64,000 nt of DNA from Symploca sp. SIO3C6 (GCA_010692425.1 JAAHHJ010000001.1:124001-188000); one strand, 5' to 3'; shown: positions 44,766-53,418, counted from the first letter of the stretch. The notes: generated by a model from the sequence alone, not told the origin. Program-made: numbers and translations.

Positions 44766-44846
44766 TTACCGAACTGCAAAAGTCCCCCGATTTACGGCTC
44801 AAAGCGCTAAATTGACAGTGTTGCCAAGGTAAAGAGGAGGCCGACA

Positions 44847-45638
44847 ATGCTGGAGTTGTACCAAGTTGAACTGTCGCAATACTCTGAAAAAGTGCGACTA
44901 ATCCTGGATTACAAAGGGCTAGATTATCGTAAAATTGAAGTCAAGCCCGGAGTAGGACAGTTAGAACTTTTTAAAATATCTGGTCAAACCAAGGTGCCGG
45001 TACTCAAAGACGGGGAGACGGTGATTAGCGATTCAACAGCAATCGCTATGTATTTAGACAAAACCTATCCCGAAAAACCCCTAATTCCCACAGAACCCAA
45101 ACAGCGTGCCCTGTGCTTGCTTATGGAAGAGTGGGCAGATGAGTCAATTGGCGTTAAAAGCCGAAAAGTACTATATGGGGCTCTGAGCCAAAATCCCAGC
45201 TTCCGGACATCATTTTTGCCAAATCAGATTCCTGATTTACTTAAAAACATAGTTGGTGCTGTACCTCCAGAATTACTTGAACTTTTGGGTATTGGTGTAG
45301 GTTTTGGTAAAGAAGAGATTAAGGAAGCTAAAGATGCCCTCAAGCAAGACTTGGAAGCTCTTAGTTTATTACTAGTAGATAGTCCTTATCTAGTAGGTGA
45401 TACCCCTTGTTTAGCTGATTTGGCGGTAGCAGGCTTAAGTATGTTACTGAAGGTTCCTACTGGTTCCTACCTAGATTTACCGGAGGAACTCAAAGGTAAA
45501 GGAATTCCTGGCTTGGCTGATAATAGCTTCTATGAAACATTTTTCGAGTGGCGAGACCGCCTTTATGTCGACTATCGTAAGCCCTTGATTTCTAATGGTA
45601 CAACTGGTTCATCACCCCAATCGATTCAAATTGATTAG
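44847..45638 (+). CDS. Glutathione S-transferase family protein
   Basis: A 263-residue protein with an N-terminal thioredoxin-like domain (LYQVELSQYSEKVRLILDYK; KVPVLKDGETVISDSTAI, where the cis-Pro and the Asp-Ser pair bind glutathione). An all-helical C-terminal domain (about 85-240) contains YLVGDTPCLADLAVAGL. It is somewhat longer than a standard GST, with extra sequence around residues 120-150 (PNQIPDLLKNIVGAVPPELL). It probably conjugates or reduces small electrophiles, or serves as a chaperone-like protein. AAAGAGGAGG precedes the start. A terminator follows at 45668. Confidence 0.88.
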   Translation: MLELYQVELSQYSEKVRLILDYKGLDYRKIEVKPGVGQLELFKISGQTKVPVLKDGETVISDSTAIAMYLDKTYPEKPLIPTEPKQRALCLLMEEWADESIGVKSRKVLYGALSQNPSFRTSFLPNQIPDLLKNIVGAVPPELLELLGIGVGFGKEEIKEAKDALKQDLEALSLLLVDSPYLVGDTPCLADLAVAGLSMLLKVPTGSYLDLPEELKGKGIPGLADNSFYETFFEWRDRLYVDYRKPLISNGTTGSSPQSIQID

Positions 45639-45667
45639 GAATTAACTCTCAATTAGGAATTAACTCT

Positions 45668-45718
45668 CAATTGGCTTTACTTGCCTACTCCCAAAAGATA
45701 GACAAGTAAAGCCAATTG
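45668..45718 (+). terminator. Long perfect hairpin, probable terminator
   Basis: A perfect 16 bp stem, CAATTGGCTTTACTTG and CAAGTAAAGCCAATTG, around a 19 nt loop, 29 bp after the GST stop. The U-tract after it is weak (TTAATTTG), so it may act as a 3' stabiliser as well. Confidence 0.65.
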
Positions 45719-45808
45719 TTAATTTGTCCATTTTTGACTATTTATGGCTCATGGATTAGTGGTGAACTTGCAACATCCTCCCCTCCTAACCCTTCGGGTA
45801 GGGATGAT

Positions 45809-45938
45809 AAGTAGTCGGACATAAATAAACGTTGCTGTGTAAAGAATTATGAAATAACCAGAAGTTACCACACACCCTACACCCAATACCCTACACTCTA
45901 CCTCAACTAACAACCTTTATCAATGTCGCAGGTACTTA
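45809..45938 (-). repeat. AAGTA-ended dispersed repeat, copy C (inverted)
   Basis: The reverse complement begins TAAGTACCTGCGACATTGAT and ends ATTTATGTCCGACTACTT, matching copy A (8193-8316) along its length, including the TTTCATAATT and TTTACACAG core. The middle differs by a few bases and short indels. Confidence 0.75.
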
Positions 45939-46157
45939 TGGTCTAGTTCAATTAGATTTCCATCTCTAAAGTGCAATTGACAGTGGCTACATTTCCCTTT
46001 CTGCTTTTTAAGCAAGGAAGTGTGGGAGATTTCACCTAACAAAAACTAAATCCACGAATATTTTGTGAGCTTTAGTTTGTGGTTTTGTGGGAGTAGATCG
46101 TCAACTTCTTAAGGTTTGCTATATAGTTGTTAACGTAAAAAAAATTGAACTGCAACA

Positions 46158-46595
46158 ATGAAGCTCAGGATTATAGCTATTTCCGTACTTATGGCACCCT
46201 TTTGGTTCGCTGCGACTATTAAAGCTGAAAACCCTGCTGAGGTTAGTAAATTGCTTGAAACCAAGGTATGTCAAGGCTGTGACTTGAGTGGAGCTAACCT
46301 GATTGGTGTTGAGCTTGAGAATGGTAAAATGAGGTTAAGCAACCTGAGTGTAGCTAATCTCAGCGATGCCAACTTGGAAGGAGCCTATTTCACTGGTGCC
46401 AACTTGAGCGGAGCTAACCTCAGTGGTACTAATCTTCAGTGGGCTAACTTAGTTAATGCTGACCTGAAGGGAGCTAATTTTAGTAATGCCGATCTTTCTC
46501 AAGCCAGCTTGAGAGATGCTCAAATAGATAACGCTGATTTCAGTGGAGCGATCATGACTGGTGCGATTATGCCTGATGGTACCGTCCACCCTTAA
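46158..46595 (+). CDS. Exported pentapeptide-repeat protein
   Basis: A 145-residue protein with a signal peptide (MKLRIIAISVLMAPFWFAA, cleavage near AEN at about 24). A short region with a CQGCDLSGANL motif follows, then about sixteen pentapeptide units of the A(N/D)L-x-x type (residues 40-138). This predicts a right-handed quadrilateral beta helix located in the periplasm or thylakoid lumen. CxxC proteins of this type occur in cyanobacteria. Function unknown; monocistronic. Confidence 0.88.
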   Translation: MKLRIIAISVLMAPFWFAATIKAENPAEVSKLLETKVCQGCDLSGANLIGVELENGKMRLSNLSVANLSDANLEGAYFTGANLSGANLSGTNLQWANLVNADLKGANFSNADLSQASLRDAQIDNADFSGAIMTGAIMPDGTVHP

Positions 46596-46644
46596 ATATT
46601 ATATTTTGCTCAGCATTTGTTAAGTAAATCAGGGTCAGGCTTCA

Positions 46645-47211
46645 ATGAGTTCTAAATTAGAACATTTACAGCTCAATCCACTAATAGCACACTTCCGGAT
46701 ACTGGCACAATACAATAGGTTAGTTAATTGCAGGCTCTACGAAGTTTGTGCCAAGCTCTGTGATCGCGATTTGCGCTTCGCAGCAGCGCTTCGCGATCGC
46801 AAACAGACTAGACCAGCATTTTTTAAGAGCATTCATGGTACGCTCAACCATATTATGGTGGGCGATCGCATCTGGTTAACGAGGTTTGAGGGTAAACAGA
46901 TTCCTTCCACTAGACTTGATGCTATCCTCTACGAAAACTTCGACGAACTATGGGCTGTTAGAGTATCTGAAGATACTCGCATCGAAGAGTTTATCTGGAG
47001 TATTGAGGAAAGTTTCTTATTTCAAACTATCCGCTACCAAAACAACCGGGGCAATATACACAATGATCCAGTCACTCTGTTGTTAGCACATTTCTTTAAT
47101 CACCAAACCCACCATCGGGGACAAATCCATGACATGCTGACGCAAACTGAGGTTGCTCCCCCAGTGCTTGATATGCATCGAGTTATCTGTCCTGACCCTG
47201 AAAATATTTAA
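46645..47211 (+). CDS. DinB-family protein with in-frame insertion
   Basis: A 188-residue DinB/DUF664-type four-helix protein. Metal-binding His residues occur in GTLNHIMVGDR and FFNHQTHHRGQIHDM, and the C-terminal PPVLDMHRVICPDPE is typical of the cyanobacterial subgroup. Relatives are thought to be metal-dependent thiol transferases or stress proteins. Between helices one and two this copy has about a dozen extra residues (DRDLRFAAALRDR) encoded by a palindromic GC-rich repeat at 46762-46800, while the reading frame stays open. Whether the protein still folds is uncertain, because the insertion lies in a loop. Confidence 0.85.
   Translation: MSSKLEHLQLNPLIAHFRILAQYNRLVNCRLYEVCAKLCDRDLRFAAALRDRKQTRPAFFKSIHGTLNHIMVGDRIWLTRFEGKQIPSTRLDAILYENFDELWAVRVSEDTRIEEFIWSIEESFLFQTIRYQNNRGNIHNDPVTLLLAHFFNHQTHHRGQIHDMLTQTEVAPPVLDMHRVICPDPENI
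46762..46800. repeat. Palindromic GC-rich repeat inserted in the dinB-like gene
   Basis: Contains GCGATTTGCGCTTCGC and GCGCTTCGCGATCGC, with the 9-mer GCGCTTCGC twice at a 13 bp spacing and a HIP1 octamer at the right end. It can fold as GCGAT/ATCGC arms. Its composition differs sharply from the surrounding gene. Confidence 0.7.
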
Positions 47212-47251
47212 TCTTAGAATAACTACAGTTGCAAGTGAAAAGAAATAATTT

Positions 47252-47752
47252 TTATGCTAGTTCAAGCTGATTGATGATCTCTTGGACTATTAATTGTATT
47301 GGTTGGGAAATATCTATATAGATTGCTTCCGATGACTTTGGTTCTTCAAGGATATCGAACTGAGTTTGCAGAAGGTTTGCCCTCATAAAATGATGCTGGC
47401 GAGCTTTGAGTCGTGCAAAAATTAACTCGAAATTTCCCTGAAGATAAATTAGCTTTACTTGCTGATGCTGACAGTATAAAATCTGACGATAACTAGACTT
47501 AAGTGCTGAACAAGCTAAAACTGTGTTTTTCCCTGCTTGCAACCAACGAGTAATTGCAGATTGCAATTCTTTGAGCCAAGGATGGCGGTCATTATCATTA
47601 AGAGGAATACCGCGCCTCATCTTTTCAATAGCTGTTGCTGAGTGGAAAGAGTCGGCATCGTAGAAGTCCCACCCCAGTTTTCGTGCTAAGGTTTGACCAA
47701 CACTGGACTTGCCAGAACCAGAAACTCCCATCACAATTACAATCATCACCAC
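47252..47752 (-). CDS. gntK: Gluconokinase
   Basis: A 166-residue kinase of the GntK family, phosphorylating gluconate to 6-phosphogluconate for the oxidative pentose phosphate or Entner-Doudoroff route. The P-loop is GVSGSGKSS (9-17). DFYDADSFHSATAIEKMRRGIPLNDNDRHPWL binds substrate, and CSALKSSYRQIL is the lid motif. Near the C-terminus HHFMRANLLQTQFDILEEP completes the family signature. Met3 is an alternative start. It is divergent from the BMP transporter gene with 54 bp between starts. Confidence 0.93.
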   Translation of the reverse strand: MVMIVIVMGVSGSGKSSVGQTLARKLGWDFYDADSFHSATAIEKMRRGIPLNDNDRHPWLKELQSAITRWLQAGKNTVLACSALKSSYRQILYCQHQQVKLIYLQGNFELIFARLKARQHHFMRANLLQTQFDILEEPKSSEAIYIDISQPIQLIVQEIINQLELA

Positions 47753-47806
47753 TTCTTACTCATAAGAGTATATTTTTTATATTAAGGAACGAGCGCGATC
47801 ACAATT

Positions 47807-48805
47807 ATGGGAAAATATAATCGGCGTCAATTTCTTGGGTACACTGGGGCAGTTTTGGGTACAAGCCTACTGCTAAAGGCTTGTGGTGATTCTAAATCTA
47901 CAGAAAAATCTACCACTGACGCTACTACGCTGAAGGTAGCAATGGTGCTGCCAGGAATTATTACAGATAAAGCTTGGAATCAGGCAGGGTATAGTGGCTT
48001 AGAAGTTATTAGAGAAAAGCAGGATGCAGACACTACCTATGTTGAGCGAGTAGGACAAGCGGAGCAAGTAGAGGCTTTATCTGATTTTGCCCGTAGGGGT
48101 TACAATCTGATTTACGCTCATGGGGGACAATTTGATGCTGCTATAGAACAAGTCGCAGCTGATTTCCCTGAAACTTTTTTTGTTGGCGTTAATGGCGCAA
48201 TTGCCGGTGAAAATTATGCTTCTTTACGTATCAATTCCCTACAAGCCGGTTATGTCTGTGGTGTAATTGGTGCTTTAGTAACTAAATCGAAGCAGATGGC
48301 TTATATTTCAGCCCAGAAGTTTGAATCAACTCAACAGGAATTAAAGGGGTTTGAGATGGGTGCAAAATCAATTAATCCAGATATTAAGGTTCGTTCTACC
48401 TTTACTGGAGATTGGAATGATGCGGCTAAGGCAAAAGAAGCGACATTAGCTTTAATTTCTACTGGGGTAGACGTGATTTACCAGTGGCTTGATAATGCCT
48501 CACCTGCTGTATTGCAAACTGCTAGTGAAAAAGGAGTATATGCTATTGGCAATACAACTGATCAATTAAAATTGGCTCCAGATGCCGTTTTAACTAGTGC
48601 TGTGAAAAGGATTGATTTAGCAGTTGCTTATCTAGCTCAGTTGCAGGCTAAGGGTGAACTTAAGGGTGAGGTTTATACTATAGGTTTTGACCAACCAGAG
48701 ATTTTGTATTTAGGGGAATTTGGCGATAAGATTCCAGCAGAAGTTAAGGAAAAGGCGATGGAGATCAAGCAGGCAATTGTTGAACAGACAATTAAATTAA
48801 CTTAG
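47807..48805 (+). CDS. BMP-family ABC transporter substrate-binding lipoprotein
   Basis: A 332-residue protein with an unusual N-terminus: a twin-arginine-like NRRQFLG, a hydrophobic segment and a lipobox (LLKAC, lipid on Cys26), so it is probably a lipoprotein exported by Tat. The rest is the BMP/Med fold (VAMVLPGIITDKAWNQAGYSG; GDWNDAAKAKEATLALI; GVDVIYQWLD). BMP proteins bind purine nucleosides or related compounds. The ATPase and permease genes follow, interrupted by a methyltransferase gene. Expected role: high-affinity nucleoside or base uptake. Confidence 0.93.
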   Translation: MGKYNRRQFLGYTGAVLGTSLLLKACGDSKSTEKSTTDATTLKVAMVLPGIITDKAWNQAGYSGLEVIREKQDADTTYVERVGQAEQVEALSDFARRGYNLIYAHGGQFDAAIEQVAADFPETFFVGVNGAIAGENYASLRINSLQAGYVCGVIGALVTKSKQMAYISAQKFESTQQELKGFEMGAKSINPDIKVRSTFTGDWNDAAKAKEATLALISTGVDVIYQWLDNASPAVLQTASEKGVYAIGNTTDQLKLAPDAVLTSAVKRIDLAVAYLAQLQAKGELKGEVYTIGFDQPEILYLGEFGDKIPAEVKEKAMEIKQAIVEQTIKLT

Positions 48806-49027
48806 CCGGAATTATTGATGAGGCAAAAAATAAAATCTAGGAAAACATAGATTATCAATTGAATTATGATTTTATCAAATTAGTTAGTAGATTCCTATAA
48901 AAATCAGTAAGCATTTGAAAAAATATCCTGTTGATCATACTCATGAGGTACATCTAATTTTATTCTCTGTTACCTGTCCCTTAAAACCAAAAAAATAGTA
49001 CTTCACTCCATTGATAATTGTTATATT

Positions 49028-50554
49028 ATGACTTATTTACGTCTAGAGGGAATTACTAAGCACTTTGGCAACTTTATTGCAAACTACAATATTAACCTCA
49101 GTATTGAAGGTGGTACTATTCATGCCTTACTAGGGGAAAATGGTGCTGGCAAAACTACATTAATGAATATCTTGTGTGGTTTATATACACCTGATCATGG
49201 TCAGATTTTTCTCCAAGAACGCCCTGTTAAAATTACTTCTCCAAGGGTAGCGATTGAGCAGGGCATCGGTATGATTCATCAGCATTTTATGTTGGTGCCA
49301 GAACTATCAGTTACAGAAAATATTATTTTAGGTACTCAGTTAAACTGGCGGTTAAATTTATCTCAGAAAGCCAAAGAAATAACCGCTATCTCCAAATCCT
49401 ACAATTTAGAAGTTGAACCCTTAGCTAAAGTCAGAGATTTGCCTGTAGGTATACAACAGCGAGTAGAGATTCTCAAAGCCCTCTATCGTCAGGCGAAATT
49501 ACTGATTTTGGATGAACCAACAGCTGTACTGACTCCCCCAGAAGTTGAATCCTTATTTGCTATTTTGCGTCAACTCTCAGCAGCAGGGCAAACAATTATT
49601 TTTATTAGCCATAAGTTAGAAGAAGTAATGCAATTGTGCCAGACAGTAACTGTGCTGCGAGGTGGTAAAGTTGTAGCGCAAACAACCACAAGAGAATCTA
49701 CTCGCCAAGAGTTAGCAGAATTAATGGTAGGTAGAAAGCTGCTGTTGAAATTAGATAAATCATCAAGCAATAATCCTTACCAAGGGCAAGTAATCTTGGA
49801 AGTGAATCAATTGCAAGTAAAGGATGAGCGCCAGTTGCTAGCAGTAAACGATGTTTCCTTTCAATTGCATTCAGGTGAAATTTTAGGCGTAGCTGGAGTT
49901 GATGGCAATGGACAGCGAGAATTAGCAGATGCAATTGCTGGCTTACGTCCAGTTACTCAGGGACAAATTAAGCTCTGTGATCCCAGTGCCTCTACAACAC
50001 AAGATATTACTAATTGGCCCCCGCACCAAAGAGTTAAACTGCTCAAAATTGGCTATATTCCAGAAGATAGACAGACAATGGGCTTAGTTATAGGTTTTAG
50101 CCTTGCCAAAAACCTTATTCTAAAGGTTTTTAAATACTTGCCTTTTTGCCGTCGTTGGTGCTTACAGCATCAGGCAATTAACAACCATGCCGATGCCGCT
50201 ATTCAAAAATTTGATATCCGGGCAGAAGATAGTGGGATTAAAGTCTCTCAGCTATCAGGGGGCAATCAGCAGAAAGTAGTGCTGGCAAGAGAAATATCTG
50301 GTGAACCAACGCTGATTATAGCCATGCAACCCACCAGGGGTTTAGATCTTGGAGCAACTGAATATGTACAGCAATGCTTGTTGGCACAAAGGGCACGAGG
50401 AGCAGCAATTCTCTATATTTCTACAGAGTTAGAAGAAGTAATTGCAATGAGTGACCGCATTGCAGTTATCTATAAAGGTAAAATAGTTAATATTTTGGAT
50501 AACTCCAATGTTAATATACAACATGTTGGTTACTTGATGACAGTTGGACTTTAA
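49028..50554 (+). CDS. Nucleoside-type ABC transporter ATP-binding protein (two ABC domains)
   Basis: A 508-residue tandem ATPase. Domain 1 has Walker A GENGAGKT (36-43), LPVGIQQRVEILKAL as a degenerate signature and Walker B LLILDEPTAVLTPPE. Domain 2 has the glycine-rich GVAGVDGNGQREL in place of a full Walker A, the signature SQLSGGNQQKVVLARE and TLIIAMQPTRGLD. This one-sided degeneracy is normal in the NupO/RbsA-type ATPases. It serves the adjacent BMP and permease proteins. A 222 bp gap follows the BMP gene, so it may have its own promoter. Confidence 0.93.
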   Translation: MTYLRLEGITKHFGNFIANYNINLSIEGGTIHALLGENGAGKTTLMNILCGLYTPDHGQIFLQERPVKITSPRVAIEQGIGMIHQHFMLVPELSVTENIILGTQLNWRLNLSQKAKEITAISKSYNLEVEPLAKVRDLPVGIQQRVEILKALYRQAKLLILDEPTAVLTPPEVESLFAILRQLSAAGQTIIFISHKLEEVMQLCQTVTVLRGGKVVAQTTTRESTRQELAELMVGRKLLLKLDKSSSNNPYQGQVILEVNQLQVKDERQLLAVNDVSFQLHSGEILGVAGVDGNGQRELADAIAGLRPVTQGQIKLCDPSASTTQDITNWPPHQRVKLLKIGYIPEDRQTMGLVIGFSLAKNLILKVFKYLPFCRRWCLQHQAINNHADAAIQKFDIRAEDSGIKVSQLSGGNQQKVVLAREISGEPTLIIAMQPTRGLDLGATEYVQQCLLAQRARGAAILYISTELEEVIAMSDRIAVIYKGKIVNILDNSNVNIQHVGYLMTVGL

Positions 50555-50657
50555 GTTAGCCTTCTCAGGAAAATTTTGTAATTTTTGATACACAAAATTC
50601 CCCTCTCAGTAATTCACAATCACTCTAAATTAGGTTTAATTCAGGGAGTCATCAGTT

Positions 50658-51332
50658 TTGGAAACAGAAAAAAACCTCATCTACGAAGAAAAACCCCCCC
50701 TAAATCCCCAGCCCCTAAGTCCTTATGTGGCATGGGCTGGCAAACGTAATCGCGATGCCATTTATAATGTTTTGAAAGAAAAGCTTCCCAAAACTAACGC
50801 TCATGTGTTAGAAATCGGAAGTGGCAGTGGCATGCATATAATTTACTTTGCTCCACATTTTGAGCATCTGCATTTTCATCCATCTGACTTTGATGAAAGT
50901 GTTTTTAAAAATATCAACAGCTTAAAGCAGGAGAAAGGTGTCAACAATGTGGAAGAACCAATTAACTTAGATCTTCTTTCACCAGAAACATGGCCAAAAC
51001 CAGAAGAGCAACTTTTTGAAGTGATCATCGCTATTAATATTCTTCATGTGGCATCATTCCAGGTAGCAGAGGGCATGATGCAATGTGCAGGTAAGTTACT
51101 TAAGCCAGGTGGTTTTCTCTACTTGTATGGACCATTTAAAGTTAACGGAGAATATAGTAGTCCCTCCAACCAAGAATTCGACAAAACACTAAAAAGCTTT
51201 GGAGTTACTCAATGGAGTCTCAAGGATGTGGCTGATTTAGCTAAGGCAGCACAAAACCATGGTCTCACTTTCCAAGAAAAGATAGAAATGCCTTCCCATA
51301 ACTTCTCTGTCTTGTTTGCCAAATTATGTTAA
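50658..51332 (+). CDS. DUF938 family methyltransferase-like protein
   Basis: A 224-residue protein, probably initiated at TTG (METEKNLIYEEK). Core motifs are SPYVAWAGKRNRDAIYNVL, VLEIGSGSGMHIIYFAP (SAM motif I), HPSDFDESVF, IAINILHVASF and FLYLYGPFKVNG, matching DUF938 class I methyltransferases of unknown substrate. It lies between the ABC ATPase and permease genes and overlaps the permease start by 7 bp (51326-51332), so it is translationally coupled to the transporter. This is unusual and suggests its substrate is the transported compound. Confidence 0.88.
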   Translation: METEKNLIYEEKPPLNPQPLSPYVAWAGKRNRDAIYNVLKEKLPKTNAHVLEIGSGSGMHIIYFAPHFEHLHFHPSDFDESVFKNINSLKQEKGVNNVEEPINLDLLSPETWPKPEEQLFEVIIAINILHVASFQVAEGMMQCAGKLLKPGGFLYLYGPFKVNGEYSSPSNQEFDKTLKSFGVTQWSLKDVADLAKAAQNHGLTFQEKIEMPSHNFSVLFAKLC

Positions 51333-52390
51333 GGAGAGCCACGGCACAACATCAACCAATGTTGCTGCCAATTGTATCACCACTAATTGCGATCGCTTCT
51401 GCCTTCGGAGTCGGTGCGATCTTAATTCTGATGGCTGGCAAAAGCCCTATTACTGCCTACAGTGCCTTATTTCAGGAATCGCTTGCCAACTATTACGGTT
51501 TTGGCAATACCCTCACCAAAACCACACCCCTATTACTAACAAGTTTAGGCGTACTGGTTGCCTTAAAAGCGAATCAATTTAATATTGGCGGGGAAGGACA
51601 AATCTATATGGGGGGTTTAGGTAGTTCATTAATTGGCTTATATGTCAAGGGTTTGCCTCCAGTAATTCATTTGCCCCTAGCATTGCTAGGAGGATTCCTA
51701 CTAGGGGCAATTTGGGGTTTAATTCCGGGCTATCTCAAAGCCATAAGAGGGGTCAATGAAGTAATTACTACCCTACTCTTGAATTATGTAGCACAGAACC
51801 TAATTAGTTATTTAGTACACGAGCCAATGATGCAACCAGGTGCTCCCAGCCCCTTCTCACCAAAACTAGCAGCATCTGCCCAACTGCCTACCCTATTGCC
51901 ACAAACTCAAACTCATGCTGGAATTTTGATAGCTTTGCTTGCTGCCAGCATACTATGGGTAGTGTTGGTATACTCACCTCTTGGTTACCAAATTGAAGCT
52001 GTAGGACAAAATCCCATAGCTGCCCGTTATGCTGGGATGTCTGTTAAGAGTACAATCATGCTAGTGATGAGCGTAGCAGGTGGGTTAGCGGGGTTGGCTG
52101 GTGCTTGCGAAGTTATGGGATTGAAGTATCGGCTATTCGAGGACTTTTCCGGGGGCTATGGCTTTGACGCCATTGCGATTGCTCTGTTGAGTCGAGGCTC
52201 TATTGCTGGTATTGTCTTGACTTCTCTATTGTTTGGTGCCTTGCGTAGTGGTGCCAATGTCATGCAGCGCAGTGCTGGTGTGCCAGTGACTGTAGTTTAT
52301 GCAATTCAAGGACTGACAGTGTTATTCATTGCTATTAGTCTGGCACTCGAAGGCAAGATGCGCCGGCAGTTAGGCACAAAACTTAGCTAA
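51326..52390 (+). CDS. Nucleoside-type ABC transporter permease
   Basis: A 354-residue membrane protein of the BPD_transp_2/NupP type, with about nine or ten hydrophobic segments and the conserved GGEGQIYMGGLG and GVNEVITTLLLNY motifs and an EAVGQNPIAARYAGM cytoplasmic coupling loop. The start at 51326 overlaps the DUF938 gene; the Met at 51359 is an alternative. BMP-type systems normally have two permeases (NupP and NupQ). Only one is encoded here, and the next genes are unrelated and on the opposite strand, so the second permease is elsewhere or absent. Confidence 0.92.
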   Translation: MLRRATAQHQPMLLPIVSPLIAIASAFGVGAILILMAGKSPITAYSALFQESLANYYGFGNTLTKTTPLLLTSLGVLVALKANQFNIGGEGQIYMGGLGSSLIGLYVKGLPPVIHLPLALLGGFLLGAIWGLIPGYLKAIRGVNEVITTLLLNYVAQNLISYLVHEPMMQPGAPSPFSPKLAASAQLPTLLPQTQTHAGILIALLAASILWVVLVYSPLGYQIEAVGQNPIAARYAGMSVKSTIMLVMSVAGGLAGLAGACEVMGLKYRLFEDFSGGYGFDAIAIALLSRGSIAGIVLTSLLFGALRSGANVMQRSAGVPVTVVYAIQGLTVLFIAISLALEGKMRRQLGTKLS

Positions 52391-52403
52391 TTGTGGCAGT
52401 AAT

Positions 52404-52730
52404 TTAGCTTACTGAAGTTATCTGGCTACTGTTAATTGGGTTTGACTCTATTAATTTAGAAGTGGAACTTTTTTGTTCAATACGTAGGTAATTGCAGGAA
52501 ATAATATCTGATATAGTTGTCCCAGTATCTGTGAGCTGATGAATTTCCAACTTAGCAGCAGAAGGTGCTTCAAATAGGAAACGCTCGTCAGGAAAAACAA
52601 CTCGTTCAAAATACCAATCGGGAACATTGGTAATCCGAACCACTATTACCTTTGTTGTTCCATTTACATAGCAACAAAGATTTTTTTGAGTGTAGTAATC
52701 GGGTAGAGGAGTGAGTAGTTGAGTAATCAT
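52404..52730 (-). CDS. DUF1830 family protein
   Basis: A 108-residue cyanobacterial protein. The core LCCYVNGTTKVIVVRITNVPDW followed by YFERVVFPDERFLFEAPS and LEIHQL is typical of DUF1830. Function unknown. It is the last gene of a minus-strand cluster. Its ATG overlaps the stop of the zinc-ribbon gene by 4 bp, so the two are translationally coupled. Confidence 0.85.
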   Translation of the reverse strand: MITQLLTPLPDYYTQKNLCCYVNGTTKVIVVRITNVPDWYFERVVFPDERFLFEAPSAAKLEIHQLTDTGTTISDIISCNYLRIEQKSSTSKLIESNPINSSQITSVS

Positions 52731-52978
52731 GATAACCCCTTAGATGCAAGTATAGTTTTCTTCTCTATTATTGTAGGCATAACTGCCCTACAATAATCTC
52801 TGATACTCAAAGTTTTCTGAGCCGAGAAAGCTAAAACTGATAGTTTAGTTCTTTGATCTAGTCCATTTAAGTCTACAGGCATCTCTTGGTGACAGCTACT
52901 ACAAAACCAATAAATGCCTGTTGGTCGAAAATGACGCAACAAAGTATCAGAGCAGCAAGGGCAAGTTGTTCTTTTCAT
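52727..52978 (-). CDS. Small zinc-ribbon-like protein
   Basis: 83 residues when started at the Met at 52978 (MKRTTCPCC), preferred because GAGGAC lies about nine bases upstream; the open frame extends to 53014. The N-terminal CPCC and CSSC pairs (about 6-9 and 26-29) flank LLRHFRPTGIYWF, forming a probable zinc ribbon. The remainder is helical. Similar short proteins are common in cyanobacteria; function unknown. It overlaps the DUF1830 gene by 4 bp. Confidence 0.75.
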   Translation of the reverse strand: MKRTTCPCCSDTLLRHFRPTGIYWFCSSCHQEMPVDLNGLDQRTKLSVLAFSAQKTLSIRDYCRAVMPTIIEKKTILASKGLS

Positions 52979-53067
52979 CCCTGTATTGTCCTCGTATCTA
53001 GATACAAAATTCAAGTTTTATTACCAGTAATCAACTGAGATGTAAATACAGTAAAAACTGGTTTGAT

Positions 53068-53382
53068 TCACATAGCATGGCAGTAACTAGCGCCGTAATT
53101 GATGCTGAGAAGATCGCAGATGCCAAGGTGGATCCATCTTTCTATCTGCATTCTCTGCTCAGAAGTGCAGTGCAATAATGAACTATTGCTTGAGGATAGC
53201 TGCATATCCTCAATTGCCTTATACTTATTAGGAATATGGCTCAGGACATAAGCAACTAAATCCTGACGCAAGTTAGAGTTTGAGAATGCCTTTTGGTAAG
53301 GATATTCGGGATAAGTTTCTAGAACTTCCTCAATCTCTTCACTTACAATTGGTAAAGTCAAATTAACTATTTTCTTGCTCAT
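53068..53382 (-). CDS. Small ComFB-like cyanobacterial protein
   Basis: A 104-residue protein. VSEEIEEVLETYPEYPYQKAF and NLRQDLVAYVLSHIPNKY recall the helical core of ComFB-type proteins (a helix, then a DL-x-AYVL-x-x-(L/I)P-x-x-Y stretch). ComFB proteins in cyanobacteria can bind cyclic dinucleotides, but I cannot verify membership. It lies 36 bp after the receiver-domain gene on the same strand and is probably co-transcribed with it. Confidence is high that the gene is real, moderate for the family. Confidence 0.55.
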   Translation of the reverse strand: MSKKIVNLTLPIVSEEIEEVLETYPEYPYQKAFSNSNLRQDLVAYVLSHIPNKYKAIEDMQLSSSNSSLLHCTSEQRMQIERWIHLGICDLLSINYGASYCHAM

Positions 53383-53418
53383 CGCTAGTCTTTTGAGTTC
53401 TATTATAATTGCCAGTAG

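Larger units (their letters stand above)
45639..46157. other. Intergenic region with terminator and dispersed repeat
   Basis: A 519 bp gap. It starts with an 18 bp tandem duplication (AGGAATTAACTCTCAATT, at about 45636-45672), followed by the GST terminator and the inverted dispersed repeat at 45809-45938. The promoter of the pentapeptide gene should lie near the right end. Confidence 0.5.
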
